DNA of 59,420 nucleotides, taken from assembly GCA_019420305.1 (NCBI GenBank), contig JAHZHL010000025.1, positions 1 to 59,420 of the forward strand, given 5' to 3'. The notes under the pieces are model-generated. The model searched no databases, was not told the origin of the DNA, and saw only the letters and a program-made list of their open reading frames with translations. This document shows positions 45,356 to 54,083 of this stretch, piece after piece. Made by a program: the position numbers and the translations under genes. The first letter of the stretch is position 1. Each line of letters begins with the position of its first letter. This DNA comes from Bacillota bacterium. GTDB taxonomy: Bacteria; Bacillota; Clostridia; Peptostreptococcales; Anaerovoracaceae.

Positions 45356-46306
45356 ATGAACGTGAGGAATTTACATAGAGCAAGAACGACTGCCGGGATT
45401 ATCGCGGTGATTATGCTCCTGGCCGTGACGTTCTGTGTCCATCGTGTATACGCGGCCGCCGGGATGTCTGAGTTTCAAACGGTGAAGCAAATCCGTTATA
45501 CAAAATCCGCGGCCTGGCTGTTTCAAGAACCGAAAGCCTCAGCGCCGAAAGCGGTAAAGCTGAAAAAGAGCAGAAAAGTCAGGGTGACCGGAATCTCCAA
45601 AGCCGGCTGGTCAAGAGTATACGATTCGAAAAAAACGTACTATATCAGAAGCGGACGGCTGTCCCGGAATAACGGATATTTAGTAGCGATTGACGCGGGT
45701 CACCAGAGAAAAGGAAATCCGTCAAAGGAACCTATCGGTCCCGGAGCAAAGAAGAGAAAAGCGAAAGTGTCCTCCGGCGCGACAGGAACCAGTACCGGAA
45801 TTCCAGAATATAAGCTGACACTGAAAATGGCGAAAAAGCTTAAAAAGGAGCTGGTTTCCAGGGGCTACAAAGTAAAACTGATCCGCACAAAGCATAATGT
45901 GAATATCAGCAACTCCCGGCGTGCTAAAATTGCCAATAAAGCGGGAGCGGATGTATTTATCCGGATTCACGCCAACTCATCGACAGACAGCGGAGTAAAA
46001 GGCGCTCTGACGATTTCTCCAACCGCGGAAAACAAATACTGCAAAAAGATTTCGAAAAAATGCCGCGGTCTTTCCAGGGCGGTTCTGTCAGAATTCTGCG
46101 AAGTGACCGGCGCGAAAAACAGAGGCGTTATGTATACGGATACCATGTCCGGCATCAACTGGAGCAAGGTGCCGGTAACGATTGTAGAGATGGGATTTCT
46201 TTCAAACCCGAAAGAGGATAAAAAGATGAATCGTTCCGTCCGATACCAGAACAAGATGGCGAAGGGCATGGCAAACGGAATCGACCGTTTCCTGAAACGA
46301 ACTTAA
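45356..46306 (+). CDS. Secreted N-acetylmuramoyl-L-alanine amidase (Amidase_3)
   Basis: 316 residues. A signal peptide (about 1-34, AVTFCVHRVYAAA) precedes an SH3-like segment (about 45-100). The zinc amidase domain (about 108-314) has ligands in DAGHQRK (His), a glutamate in PEYKLTLKMA, IRIHANSS (His) and the catalytic glutamate in TIVEMGFLSN. It cuts the MurNAc-L-Ala bond in peptidoglycan. Start is ATG 45356, not the GTG two codons earlier; AAGGAGG is well placed. Role in cell division or lysis is inferred. Confidence 0.9.
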   Translation: MNVRNLHRARTTAGIIAVIMLLAVTFCVHRVYAAAGMSEFQTVKQIRYTKSAAWLFQEPKASAPKAVKLKKSRKVRVTGISKAGWSRVYDSKKTYYIRSGRLSRNNGYLVAIDAGHQRKGNPSKEPIGPGAKKRKAKVSSGATGTSTGIPEYKLTLKMAKKLKKELVSRGYKVKLIRTKHNVNISNSRRAKIANKAGADVFIRIHANSSTDSGVKGALTISPTAENKYCKKISKKCRGLSRAVLSEFCEVTGAKNRGVMYTDTMSGINWSKVPVTIVEMGFLSNPKEDKKMNRSVRYQNKMAKGMANGIDRFLKRT

Positions 46307-46356
46307 GAACGCGGGAGAACGCGTCGCCGCATGCTGTGAAAGGAACAAAATTCTTC

Positions 46357-46385
46357 TTGCGTGCGGGCAGAAATTAAGATACAAT
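46357..46385 (+). promoter_or_regulatory. Promoter of the PF06541-type gene
   Basis: TTGCGT, a 17-bp spacer, then TACAAT, about 55 bp before the start. Confidence 0.45.
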
Positions 46386-46441
46386 CAACGTACCTTAAAC
46401 AGGAAGCGCAGAAAGGTATTCAGTATAAGGAGGAACTTAAT

Positions 46442-46987
46442 ATGGAAAAAAGTACGCTGCGGAAGGTGGAGGAACTGTTTTTATTCTTTCTGGCCACCTC
46501 TATTATCGGATGGATGTACGAAGTGTTCCTGGAGGTAGTCGTTTACCGCTGGGGGTACTCGGACAGAGGTGTTTTAATCGGGCCGTACTGTATTGTGTAT
46601 GGCGTCGGCGCGATTGTACTGCTGCTTTGCCTCGGAAAGTTTATGAAAAAGAAAATACGGATCGGAAAAGTCAATATCACCCCGGTTCTTGTTTTCATTG
46701 GAATTATGGTGATTGCAACGGCCATCGAGCTGATTGCCAGTTATATTATGGAGTGGACGACAGGAGACTGGATGTGGGATTACGATCGGTTCTGGATGAA
46801 CTTTGAAGGCCGGATCGCGCCAAATCCCAGCTTTCGCTTTGGCATTGGCGGAATGGTGATGCTGTATATTTTCTACCCGCTCTTCCGTAAGATTATTGAT
46901 AAACGAAAAGACCGGAATGTCGCCATTGTCGCCGCGATTACAGCCGTTATCTTTTTGCTGGACTGTATTTTTCATAATCAGATCTGA
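46442..46987 (+). CDS. Putative ABC-transporter-permease-like membrane protein (PF06541 type)
   Basis: 181 residues with five predicted membrane helices. The N-terminal FLATSIIGWMYEVFLEVVVYRWGYSDRG and GPYCIVYGVGA are signatures of the small 'putative ABC transporter permease' family, common in Clostridia. No ATPase gene is next to it, so the transport role is unproven. Start ATG 46442 follows AAGGAGG; the frame is open 27 codons further upstream but without an RBS. Confidence 0.78.
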   Translation: MEKSTLRKVEELFLFFLATSIIGWMYEVFLEVVVYRWGYSDRGVLIGPYCIVYGVGAIVLLLCLGKFMKKKIRIGKVNITPVLVFIGIMVIATAIELIASYIMEWTTGDWMWDYDRFWMNFEGRIAPNPSFRFGIGGMVMLYIFYPLFRKIIDKRKDRNVAIVAAITAVIFLLDCIFHNQI

Positions 46988-47073
46988 CAGAGGCACCATT
47001 TTATCCCCGGATACATAATCTGATCCTGAGACGGTAAAACCGTCTTGACTCTGAGGCAGAAGGGGAATGAAAG

Positions 47074-47832
47074 ATGGCATGGCAATATTTGATCTATCCG
47101 TTTAAGGTTATGGGCATCAGCCAGACTTACGACGGATCTTACAGCCATAGAAAATACAGTACAGGAAATAAAAAGGATTACCCTATCGACGAGGCGGGAG
47201 CGGATACCGGAAGAGATTATATGTACGCTCCGGCTGATGTCGTTGTGAAAAAAATTTACGGCAGGGGAGATTCGGGAAAGCCAAATACCGTATGGCTGCA
47301 AACGCGTAAAAAAGTGATTACGCCCATTGGAATTTTCTATGTGACCGGGAGAGCTACCCATATGAGCGACGCGGATATCGCGAATTTAAAAGTGGGAGAT
47401 GTTTTTCGGGCAAAGGAAAAGATGTTCCGCGAAGGAACAGATGGAGGCGCTACGGGCAACCACATTCACATGACGTGGGGAACCGGAAAATTTAAAGGTT
47501 CCGGCTGGAGCGCCAATAGTAACGGAGCCTACGTGCTTACCACAACCGGAAGCAACCGAAAGCCGGAAAAGCTTTTCTTCGTGGACAGCGGATTCACAAG
47601 GATCAGAGACAGCCGCGGGCTGAAATTTGAGAAAAAGCCGGAGCCGAAAACCCGCTACGTTCATACGCCGGGAAGCAGGCTGAATGTACGAAAATCTTAT
47701 AGCGTAAAATCGGAAGTTGTAGGAAAACTGGCTGACAAATTAAAGGTTACCGTATACGCGCGGCGGAACGGCTGGTCCCTGATTGGTGTAAAAAAATGGG
47801 TAGCTTCCAGGTACCTGAAAAAAACCCGATAG
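47074..47832 (+). CDS. M23-like peptidase/SH3-domain protein (lysin-like)
   Basis: 252 residues without an obvious signal peptide. The N-terminal part (about 1-160) resembles a lysostaphin-type M23 fold, with HRKYSTGNKKDYPIDE and GNHIHMTWG holding possible zinc histidines. A C-terminal bacterial SH3 domain (about 185-250; RLNVRKSYSVKSEVVGKL) probably binds the cell wall. The organisation is like phage or Clostridia endolysins, but no holin or phage genes are near. RBS GGGGAATG, moderate. Enzyme activity is uncertain because one M23 motif is not clear. Confidence 0.65.
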   Translation: MAWQYLIYPFKVMGISQTYDGSYSHRKYSTGNKKDYPIDEAGADTGRDYMYAPADVVVKKIYGRGDSGKPNTVWLQTRKKVITPIGIFYVTGRATHMSDADIANLKVGDVFRAKEKMFREGTDGGATGNHIHMTWGTGKFKGSGWSANSNGAYVLTTTGSNRKPEKLFFVDSGFTRIRDSRGLKFEKKPEPKTRYVHTPGSRLNVRKSYSVKSEVVGKLADKLKVTVYARRNGWSLIGVKKWVASRYLKKTR

Positions 47833-47895
47833 ATAATTTGACGGGAAACTGACTGGCATTTGAACGGATGTCGGCAGGAAGCCGAAAGAAAATTG

Positions 47896-47943
47896 AAAAG
47901 ATAGAAACAGATTGTAAATTTTTGAATTTGTTTCTATCTTTTT
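47896..47943 (+). terminator. Terminator of the M23/SH3 gene
   Basis: A 14-bp stem (AAAAGATAGAAACA with TGTTTCTATCTTTT) followed by T residues. Confidence 0.75.
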
Positions 47944-48022
47944 CAGCGTCTCAGGGCTGTATTTCGAGGAAAAATCCGGATTACCGGTTGATCGGCGGAG
48001 CAAAGCCCTGGGAACGCTGAAA
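47941..48022. repeat. Imperfect palindromic element, possible structured RNA or MITE-like relic
   Basis: Outer arms TTTCAGCGT/ACGCTGAAA (9 bp) and inner arms CAGGGCT/AGCCCTG (7 bp) enclose a CCGG-N4-CCGG loop. The near-identical 21-bp repeats lying outside it look like a long target duplication. Confidence 0.45.
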
Positions 48023-48153
48023 ATTGTATAAACAAAATGGGAATTTTTAAATTTGTTTCTAAGCAGGAAGGGTTCCAAACAGGACTCACAGAAAAATTTG
48101 AGCAGGAAGTACTTTTTTTTAAAGAAAAGCTTTTATTTTGGAGAAAGACGTGC

Positions 48154-48159
48154 TATAAT
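48154..48159 (+). promoter_or_regulatory. -10 box of the tRNA-Ala promoter
   Basis: TATAAT at 48154-48159, 22 bp before the tRNA. The matching -35 (TTTTAT, 17 bp upstream) is weak. Confidence 0.5.
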
Positions 48160-48180
48160 ATTTTCGCTGACAAAAATTGC

Positions 48181-48256
48181 GGGGAATTAGCTCAGCTGGG
48201 AGAGCGCATGGTTCGCAATCATGAGGTCAGGGGTTCGATCCCCCTATTCTCCACCA
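48181..48256 (+). tRNA. tRNA-Ala, anticodon CGC
   Basis: 76 nt with encoded CCA. Cloverleaf: acceptor GGGGAAT/ATTCTCC, D arm GCTC...GAGC, anticodon arm CATGG-TTCGCAA-TCATG giving anticodon CGC, and a GGTTCGATC T loop. The G3:U70 pair, the alanine identity signal, is present. It would read GCG codons. Confidence 0.93.
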
Positions 48257-48259
48257 TTT

Positions 48260-48290
48260 AGCCATCATCGATACGATGATGGCTTTTTTC
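48260..48290 (+). terminator. Terminator of the tRNA-Ala gene
   Basis: AGCCATCATCG/CGATGATGGCT stem followed by TTTTTC. Confidence 0.8.
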
Positions 48291-48345
48291 TTTTTGTGGA
48301 ATCGCAGCTTTGAGCAGCCTAGAGAATGTGTACAGTTCCCATTTC

Positions 48346-49416
48346 CTACGGCCGCCGTATCCAACCGGCGACCATGTTCAGAAGAATTACATCCTGAATC
48401 ACGCGCGGATCTTTTCCGGTTTGCCGGAGAATTTTATTGATTTTGTACTGAACGGTATTTTTGTGGACAAAGAGTTGCTTTGCGATTTGGCCGATTGAAC
48501 CGTTGTTCTGTACATAGGCATTCATAAAATCCGCGAATTCTACCATTTCCTCTTCTGTAAAGCCGGGGAGCAGCTGGCGGATCAGCGCTTCTTTATATTC
48601 CGGCAGAACATCGTGGAAAATCAGTTCCGCCGTACTGTTGTCATAGAAAAAAATACCGCTCTCACCCTGCTTCACAGTTAAAAGTTTCCGCGCCTGATTG
48701 TAAGAACGTTTCACGCCGGTATAATCGGGTTGGACGCTCCCTACAGAGGCGAGAAATGTTTCCTGTCCCGCGTTTTGGGCGGATGTTTTTAAAAAAGATG
48801 CGAGCTTTTCCGTCTGGCTGGTGCTGCAGATGACAACTCCCACATCACCGCGGCAAGAGCAGAGACAGCTGGAAAGCACAGGCGGCTCCGCGTCCTGCAG
48901 AATCTGTCCGGGCGTGACCAGGGCAACCGCAAAAGGCGCGTTCTCTGAAAAGCCATAGCTGTGGAGTTCATCCCGAAAGGCAGGAAGGAGTTCCGCAGGT
49001 TCTTTATTCACCCATTCGTTGATAAAAAATAAGAGGGCTTGTTCCTGCTGGCTTTTTTTGTGGTAAGAAAAAAGATCCAAGACGAGAATTTCCGTCATCT
49101 TTTTCAATACCTTCGCGTATTTCATTACTTCCGCAACCTCCCCGGTAATTCCAATAACACCGATGATCTGATCGTTTAAAAATACCGGCAGATTGATTCC
49201 TTTGCGGCATCCGTGATACTGCCCATCTTCATAAATGCACAGCTCTTTCAGATGGTAGCGGATAATGCGCCAGGCTCCTTCATGAAACATTCCGACCCGC
49301 GACGGATCGGTACTGGCTAAAATAGCGCCTTTTTCATCCATGATATTCAGGTCATAATCCAGAATCATGCTGATTTCTTCGATAATTTTGGCTGCGGTAT
49401 CTTTTTGCAGATACAT
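48346..49416 (-). CDS. CdaR-family sugar-diacid/glycerate-responsive regulator
   Basis: 356 residues. The N-terminal putative sugar-diacid recognition domain (about 1-135) is recognisable from LQKDTAAKIIEEISMILDYDLNIMDEKGAILAS; the C-terminal PucR-type helix-turn-helix (about 300-355) contains IGQIAKQLFVHKNTVQYKINKI. In Escherichia coli CdaR senses glycerate or sugar diacids. The gene is divergent from an operon that ends in glycerate kinase, so glycerate is the likely signal. RBS GGAGGTG. Confidence 0.85.
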   Translation of the reverse strand: MYLQKDTAAKIIEEISMILDYDLNIMDEKGAILASTDPSRVGMFHEGAWRIIRYHLKELCIYEDGQYHGCRKGINLPVFLNDQIIGVIGITGEVAEVMKYAKVLKKMTEILVLDLFSYHKKSQQEQALLFFINEWVNKEPAELLPAFRDELHSYGFSENAPFAVALVTPGQILQDAEPPVLSSCLCSCRGDVGVVICSTSQTEKLASFLKTSAQNAGQETFLASVGSVQPDYTGVKRSYNQARKLLTVKQGESGIFFYDNSTAELIFHDVLPEYKEALIRQLLPGFTEEEMVEFADFMNAYVQNNGSIGQIAKQLFVHKNTVQYKINKILRQTGKDPRVIQDVILLNMVAGWIRRP

Positions 49417-49548
49417 GGAACACCTCCGTATTTAGTACAGGTAACAAAAAAACGTGTAATTTTTTGGGGAACAGCCCATTTCTTTCGGGCTATGGAACTA
49501 TTATACTAGTAATACACAAATTTTACAATCCGGAAAGGAGGCAGACGC
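49417..49548. promoter_or_regulatory. Divergent promoter region between CdaR gene and glycerate operon
   Basis: Contains an AGCCC...GGGCT inverted repeat (about 49472-49493), a possible CdaR operator, and a TATACT-type -10 at 49502-49507 for the rightward operon. Confidence 0.35.
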
Positions 49549-50949
49549 ATGTTATACAGCGCAGGAACGAGATCCTGCACAACCATGGCGGCGACAGGCA
49601 CCGCGACAAAAGACGGAAGTGTTATTTTTGGAAAAAACAGCGATCGGCCGATAAACGAGGCGCAGCCTCTGTGTTTCTTTGAAGCGCGGGATCACGAGGA
49701 AGGGGAAGAAGTTCAATGCAGCTTTATCCGAATTCCGCAGGTCCCCCACACTTATGCGTGTATCGGCTCAAAGCCCCATGTGTTCTTCGGATTTGAACAC
49801 GGAATCAACGAGCACGGGGTTATGATCGGCAATGAACAGGTATCAGGGCGGGAAGCGCCGGAACGCAGATGGGGTCTGATCGGAATGGATATTCTGCGGC
49901 TGGCGTTGGAAAGATCGGATTCCGCGAAAAAAGCGGTGGAAACCATCGGACAGCTGCTGGAGACCTTTGGTACCGGAGGAGATCCGGAAACCAGAATCCG
50001 CCCTTTTAACAGTAATTATGTAATCGCGGATGGGGAGGAAGTTTATCTCTTTGAATCCCATCAGAGAAGCTGGGCGGCGAAAAAAGTCGAGAAGACCGGC
50101 TATTTATCCAACTGTTATTCCATCCAGTCTGATTATACCTGGATCAGCGAAGGCGCGCTGCGGGAAGCGAAGGAAAAAGGCTGGATTTCCCCGCAGACAG
50201 AGGAAAAAGATTTTAATCCGGCGAAGGCATGGACCATTGACGACTGTCTGTTCGGGGAATCGGAAGGCTTCGTCCGCTACGCGCGGCTTGACAGACTGAT
50301 GAATGGCAGAGAGCCTTTTACTCCCAAGATGATGATGGACAATCTGCGGGACCATTATGAGGGGGAAGCGCTGGGACAGACGATTTTCAGTCCCGCCGCG
50401 GCGAAAATCCCATGTATCTGCAGCCATCCGGGAGGCGTCAGCGGATGTGTAACCGCGGCCAGCTGTGTGGCAGTTATCCGCAAGGACGCGCCGGAAGAAC
50501 TGCGGTTTACTTATTGGTCGAGTATGGCGCCTCCATGCTGTTCCGTGTTCCGGCCGTTTTATAATGTAAAATGGCTCCCGGAAGATCTGCAGCACGCGGA
50601 CGCTCTGTATAGGGAACAGGATCAGTGGTGGACCTTTATTGAGCTGGAACGGTACATAGCGCTGAACTATGAGAAGTTCGCGCCCAAGGTGAAAGAGACG
50701 TTCTCCAGTATGGAAAACAGGTTTCTGGAGGAAGCAGAGTATATCGAGGGAAACTGGAACGGAGATCCGCAGGAGCTGAAGGATTTTTCCGCCAGAGCGG
50801 CTTCCGAGAGTTTTCAGGCGGCGAGAGCTCTGATCGCGGAAATAAAGGGTACACTGAAAACTTCGGATCTGGATCGGATGCTGCTTTCTTATTTTACACA
50901 AGTTTCAGACGGATGCGGAATGCCGTATGACCGCGCCGTGATTAAGTAA
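49549..50949 (+). CDS. C69/secernin-family Ntn-hydrolase
   Basis: 466 residues. Self-cleavage would expose Cys10 (SCTTMAATG), followed by the family signature VIFGKNSDR. The fold is the Ntn-hydrolase type of dipeptidase PepD and secernins. The catalytic propeptide is only nine residues, as in C69 enzymes. It has no signal peptide, so it acts in the cytosol on peptides or amides. It leads the glycerate-type operon, 18 bp before the antiporter gene; a link to glycerate chemistry is not obvious. RBS AAAGGAGG. Confidence 0.82.
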   Translation: MLYSAGTRSCTTMAATGTATKDGSVIFGKNSDRPINEAQPLCFFEARDHEEGEEVQCSFIRIPQVPHTYACIGSKPHVFFGFEHGINEHGVMIGNEQVSGREAPERRWGLIGMDILRLALERSDSAKKAVETIGQLLETFGTGGDPETRIRPFNSNYVIADGEEVYLFESHQRSWAAKKVEKTGYLSNCYSIQSDYTWISEGALREAKEKGWISPQTEEKDFNPAKAWTIDDCLFGESEGFVRYARLDRLMNGREPFTPKMMMDNLRDHYEGEALGQTIFSPAAAKIPCICSHPGGVSGCVTAASCVAVIRKDAPEELRFTYWSSMAPPCCSVFRPFYNVKWLPEDLQHADALYREQDQWWTFIELERYIALNYEKFAPKVKETFSSMENRFLEEAEYIEGNWNGDPQELKDFSARAASESFQAARALIAEIKGTLKTSDLDRMLLSYFTQVSDGCGMPYDRAVIK

Positions 50950-50967
50950 GAAGGAGGGGAGAATAGA

Positions 50968-52347
50968 ATGGATGCCAGTAATACTTACGGGATAATCAGT
51001 CTGTTGCCGGTAGTGGTTGTAATTGTATCGGCGCTGATTACAAAACGGACCCTGGAGTGCCTGATTGTAGGTTCTCTGGTAGGGTTTGTCATTTTGGAAA
51101 AACAGAATTTCTTGTCTGAATGGGTCGCCGCGGCTCAGGAGGTTTTCGGAGAATCCGCCTGGTACATTCTCGTATTCGGGGTGTTCGGCGTGATCATCAT
51201 GCTGCTGGAAAAATCCGGAGGCGCGCAGGGACTGTCGCAGTTGGGTACTAAATTCGCGAAAACCAGAGGCGTGGCGCTGATTTCCACATGGATATTAGGA
51301 ATTTTGATTTTTATTGACGATTATTTGAATAATCTGGGCGTCAGCGTGGCTATGCGGAATGTAACGGATAAGTTCAAGGTTTCACGGGAATTCCTGGCAT
51401 ATTTAATCAATAGTACCGGAGCTGCCGTGTGTGTGCTGATTCCTATTTCATCCTGGGCCGTATTCATGTCAGGACAGTATGAATCCCTGGAAATTACGGG
51501 AAGCGACGGAACGAGCCTGGGTGCGTATATCCAGTCCATTCCCTATATGTTTTACGCCTGGTTGGCAGTGATTCTGGCACCGCTGTTCGCGCTGAAAATA
51601 ATCCCGTTGTTCGGACCGATGAGAAAGGCAGAACAGCGCGCGGCGCAGGGACAGGTTTTTCCGCCAAGCTATTATGAACAGCTGGAAAAAGGCACGATGG
51701 AAGAAGTCAAGGAAGAGATGGATCCGTCTAAAGCGAGGGCAGTTAACTTTATTGTTCCCATGGTAGTCTTTGTCATTGCCACCATTGTAACAGACGGCGA
51801 CATTCTGATGGGCGGCGTTGTCACGATTATCGTATGCGCGGTAATGTTTATTCCGCAAAAACTCATGACAGTAGCCGAATTTTGTGATATATCTTTTAAG
51901 GGGTTTACCAGTATGAGTTTTGTGACCGGTCTGGTGCTGACCTCCTTTATTCTGGGGAAAGCCAATGAAGAATTGGGACTGACTCCATATATTATCGACA
52001 AGGTAGAGCCTTTGCTCAGTCCGGGACTGCTGCCGGTTATCGCGTTTCTGCTGGTTGCCTTCCTTGCGTTTGCCTGCGGAAGCTTCTGGGGAATCATCGC
52101 TATTGTCGCGCCGATTATTCTGCCGCTGGCGGTTGCGGTGGACGCTAATGTATATCTCGTAGGCGCGGCGATTATATCGGGAACGGTTTTCGCCAGCCAT
52201 ACCTGTTTTTACGCGGATGCCGTTACGCTGATTTCGGCCGGAACGCAGATTCAGAATACGGATTACGCGAAGACCGCCATCCCGCTTACCATTATACCGG
52301 TTGCGCTCAGCGCGATACTCTACCTGATTTTCGGAATGGTTATTTAA
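50968..52347 (+). CDS. NhaC-family Na+/H+ or organic-anion antiporter
   Basis: 459 residues with about 11-12 membrane helices. The NhaC-type signatures FIDDYLNNLGVSVAMR and SCTFASHTCFYADA-like C-terminal motif are visible. The family includes Na+/H+ antiporters and the malate/lactate antiporter MleN. Between a CdaR regulator and a glycerate kinase, it could move glycerate or a related hydroxy-acid with sodium. RBS AAGGAGGGG. Confidence 0.85.
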   Translation: MDASNTYGIISLLPVVVVIVSALITKRTLECLIVGSLVGFVILEKQNFLSEWVAAAQEVFGESAWYILVFGVFGVIIMLLEKSGGAQGLSQLGTKFAKTRGVALISTWILGILIFIDDYLNNLGVSVAMRNVTDKFKVSREFLAYLINSTGAAVCVLIPISSWAVFMSGQYESLEITGSDGTSLGAYIQSIPYMFYAWLAVILAPLFALKIIPLFGPMRKAEQRAAQGQVFPPSYYEQLEKGTMEEVKEEMDPSKARAVNFIVPMVVFVIATIVTDGDILMGGVVTIIVCAVMFIPQKLMTVAEFCDISFKGFTSMSFVTGLVLTSFILGKANEELGLTPYIIDKVEPLLSPGLLPVIAFLLVAFLAFACGSFWGIIAIVAPIILPLAVAVDANVYLVGAAIISGTVFASHTCFYADAVTLISAGTQIQNTDYAKTAIPLTIIPVALSAILYLIFGMVI

Positions 52348-52380
52348 CAGGCAATCAATAAGGCAAGGTGAAGGGGAACT

Positions 52381-53505
52381 ATGAAAAAGTGCGTGATTGT
52401 ACCAGATTCTTTTAAAGGAACCATGTCCTCGGTTGAGGTCTGCGATGTGATTTCGGAAAAGGTGCGGAACCTTTTTCCTCACTGTCAGATCTGCGGAATT
52501 CCCATCGCGGATGGAGGCGAGGGAACGGTGGATTGTTTCGTCCGCGCTATTGGTGGAGAAAAAAGAAATGTGAGGGTACAGGGCCCATTTGGAGAAGAGA
52601 TTGAAAGCTTTTACGGAGTTGTGAAGGGCGATACGGCAGTCGTGGAAATGGCGGCGGCTGCCGGACTGCCTCTGGCCTGTGGAAAGCGTGATCCCGGAAA
52701 AGCCTCGACTTACGGGGTGGGACAGTTGATCGCTCATGCGGTCCGGTCCGGCTGCCGCGGTGTGATTCTGGGACTGGGGGGAAGCTGCACCAACGACGGG
52801 GGCGCCGGAATGGCGGCAGCCTTGGGAACCCGTTTTTTTCGAAAGGACGGAAGCTGCTTTGTTCCCTCGGGAGATTCGCTGGAAGACGTTGTATCCATTG
52901 ATAACAGCGGGGCGGAAAAGATGCTTTCAGGTGTTGAAATTCAGGGAATGTGTGATATAGAAAATCCCATGTTCGGAGAAAAAGGCGCCGCGTATATTTT
53001 CGGCCCGCAGAAGGGGGCGGATACAGAAGAAATCCGGGTGCTGGATCGGAATCTGCGAGCTTTTTCAGAAGTGATAAAAAGGGAACTGGGGATGGATGTA
53101 AGCCGTATTCCCGGAAGCGGCGCGGCCGGAGCTATGGGGGCAGGGGTTTGCGCGTTTTTAGGCGGCAGTCTGGTTTCCGGAATCGAACTGCTGCTGGAGG
53201 TTGTGAATTTTGATCAGATGCTGCAGGGCTGTGATCTGGTGATAACCGGAGAGGGGAAGCTGGATCGGCAGAGCTTTGATGGGAAAGTGATTGCCGGTGT
53301 GGTGCGGCATGCCCGGAAATTTCATGTGCCGGTTGTAGCCGTTGCCGGATACGTGGAGCCGGACGTCCGCCGCGCGCTGGATTCCTTCGGGGTCAGTGGG
53401 GCTTTATCGGTTTACGATAAAAGGATGAACCTGGAACAGATTCTTTCCACCTGCAAAACCGATTTGGGCAGGAGAGTGGAGGAACTGACCTGTTTACAGG
53501 TTTGA
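52381..53505 (+). CDS. Glycerate kinase (GarK/GlxK family)
   Basis: 374 residues. The family signatures PDSFKGTMSS at the N-terminus, IADGGEGTVDC, the glycine-rich ALGGSCTNDGGAGMA-type loop (here GLGGSCTNDGG) and VTGEGKLDRQSFDGK are all present. It phosphorylates D-glycerate to 2-phosphoglycerate, entering glycolysis. Last gene of the CdaR-linked operon, 33 bp after the antiporter. RBS GGTGAAGGG, modest. Confidence 0.92.
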   Translation: MKKCVIVPDSFKGTMSSVEVCDVISEKVRNLFPHCQICGIPIADGGEGTVDCFVRAIGGEKRNVRVQGPFGEEIESFYGVVKGDTAVVEMAAAAGLPLACGKRDPGKASTYGVGQLIAHAVRSGCRGVILGLGGSCTNDGGAGMAAALGTRFFRKDGSCFVPSGDSLEDVVSIDNSGAEKMLSGVEIQGMCDIENPMFGEKGAAYIFGPQKGADTEEIRVLDRNLRAFSEVIKRELGMDVSRIPGSGAAGAMGAGVCAFLGGSLVSGIELLLEVVNFDQMLQGCDLVITGEGKLDRQSFDGKVIAGVVRHARKFHVPVVAVAGYVEPDVRRALDSFGVSGALSVYDKRMNLEQILSTCKTDLGRRVEELTCLQV

Positions 53506-53556
53506 TCCGGGATTCGGAATGCGAAGGCTGGAAAGCAAACTATTGAGGAAATCATC

Positions 53557-53602
53557 AAAATGTGTACAGAGATGCTTTTTTAGTTTCTTTGCACACATTT
53601 TT
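53557..53602 (+). terminator. Terminator of the glycerate operon
   Basis: AAAATGTGT...ACACATTTT stem with extra internal pairing, then TTAC. Confidence 0.6.
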
Positions 53603-53875
53603 ACTTGGTCCCGTTTGAAGTCCCTGAAAGAATATTTGTCGAAATTTGTAGAATATGCTCGAATACAGAGTATTTATGCAACGATAGTACGAATCATTCT
53701 TGTTTGCGCAAAAGCGCAGCTTTGGGAGGCTTCTCAAATGTGTATAATATGAAGAATTTTAAACTTAAGTACACCTTTTTGCGTTCTAAGAGCTTACGAT
53801 GTGCTTTGCCTGCGCATACCTATTCATGTTGTGTCCCACGGGAGGGGATGAGATTGAAAATTTTTTGCCCGTACC

Positions 53876-53905
53876 TTGACAAACGCAGCATTGCTCTGGT
53901 ACCAT
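53876..53905 (+). promoter_or_regulatory. Sigma-A promoter of the riboswitch-MFS transcript
   Basis: TTGACA, an 18-bp spacer, then TACCAT, about 30 bp before the riboswitch P1 helix. Confidence 0.65.
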
Positions 53906-53931
53906 AAACCATGAAATACATAACAGGCAGA

Positions 53932-54033
53932 TTTCTTCTAGAAGAGTGATCTCTACCGGCGGTACAGCCCGCGAGCGAAAGCTAATCCGGTCAGAACCCG
54001 GAGCCGACAGTAAAGTCTGGATGAGAGAAGAAA
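53932..54033 (+). promoter_or_regulatory. Divergent FMN-riboswitch-like aptamer upstream of an MFS transporter
   Basis: The conserved FMN core is recognisable: ACCGGCGGT, GCCCGCGA, GCCGACAGT, then AAAGTCTGGATGAGAGAAG. P1 (53932-53939 with 54026-54033) is an 8-bp perfect stem. The usual GGGGC after the 5' P1 strand is replaced by TAGA, and both T-loops (GTGAAATTC type) of the L2 and L5 hairpins are changed. In the FMN aptamer these parts contact the phosphate and fix the tertiary fold. Rare FMN-riboswitch variants that do not bind FMN have been described, including ones next to transporters. P1's 3' strand overlaps the next hairpin. Confidence 0.85.
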
Positions 54034-54050
54034 GCGTGGATGCTTTCTTT
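54028..54050 (+). terminator. Terminator-like hairpin overlapping riboswitch P1
   Basis: GAAAGC (54030-54035) and GCTTTC (54042-54047), with one or two further A-T pairs, then TTTTG. It shares bases with the P1 3' strand, so both helices cannot form together. Confidence 0.55.
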
Positions 54051-54083
54051 TGTGTACTTATTTTTAGAAGATAATGAATAGAG

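Larger units (their letters stand above)
47833..48180. other. Intergenic region with a terminator, a folded element and two direct repeats
   Basis: No gene is seen. It contains the terminator at 47896-47943, an outer/inner stem structure at 47941-48022, a pair of near-identical 21-bp direct repeats (47916-47936 and 48041-48061) and a TATAAT box at 48154-48159 that probably belongs to the tRNA promoter. Confidence 0.5.
53506..53930. other. Intergenic region without a convincing gene
   Basis: Holds the terminator at 53557-53602, an AT-rich stretch with an isolated TATAAT at about 53742 and short ORFs without RBS. The riboswitch promoter lies at its right end. Confidence 0.5.

Noticed and set aside
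47074..47832. Prophage lysis cassette
   Set aside because: The lysin-like gene stands alone with no holin, integrase or structural genes.
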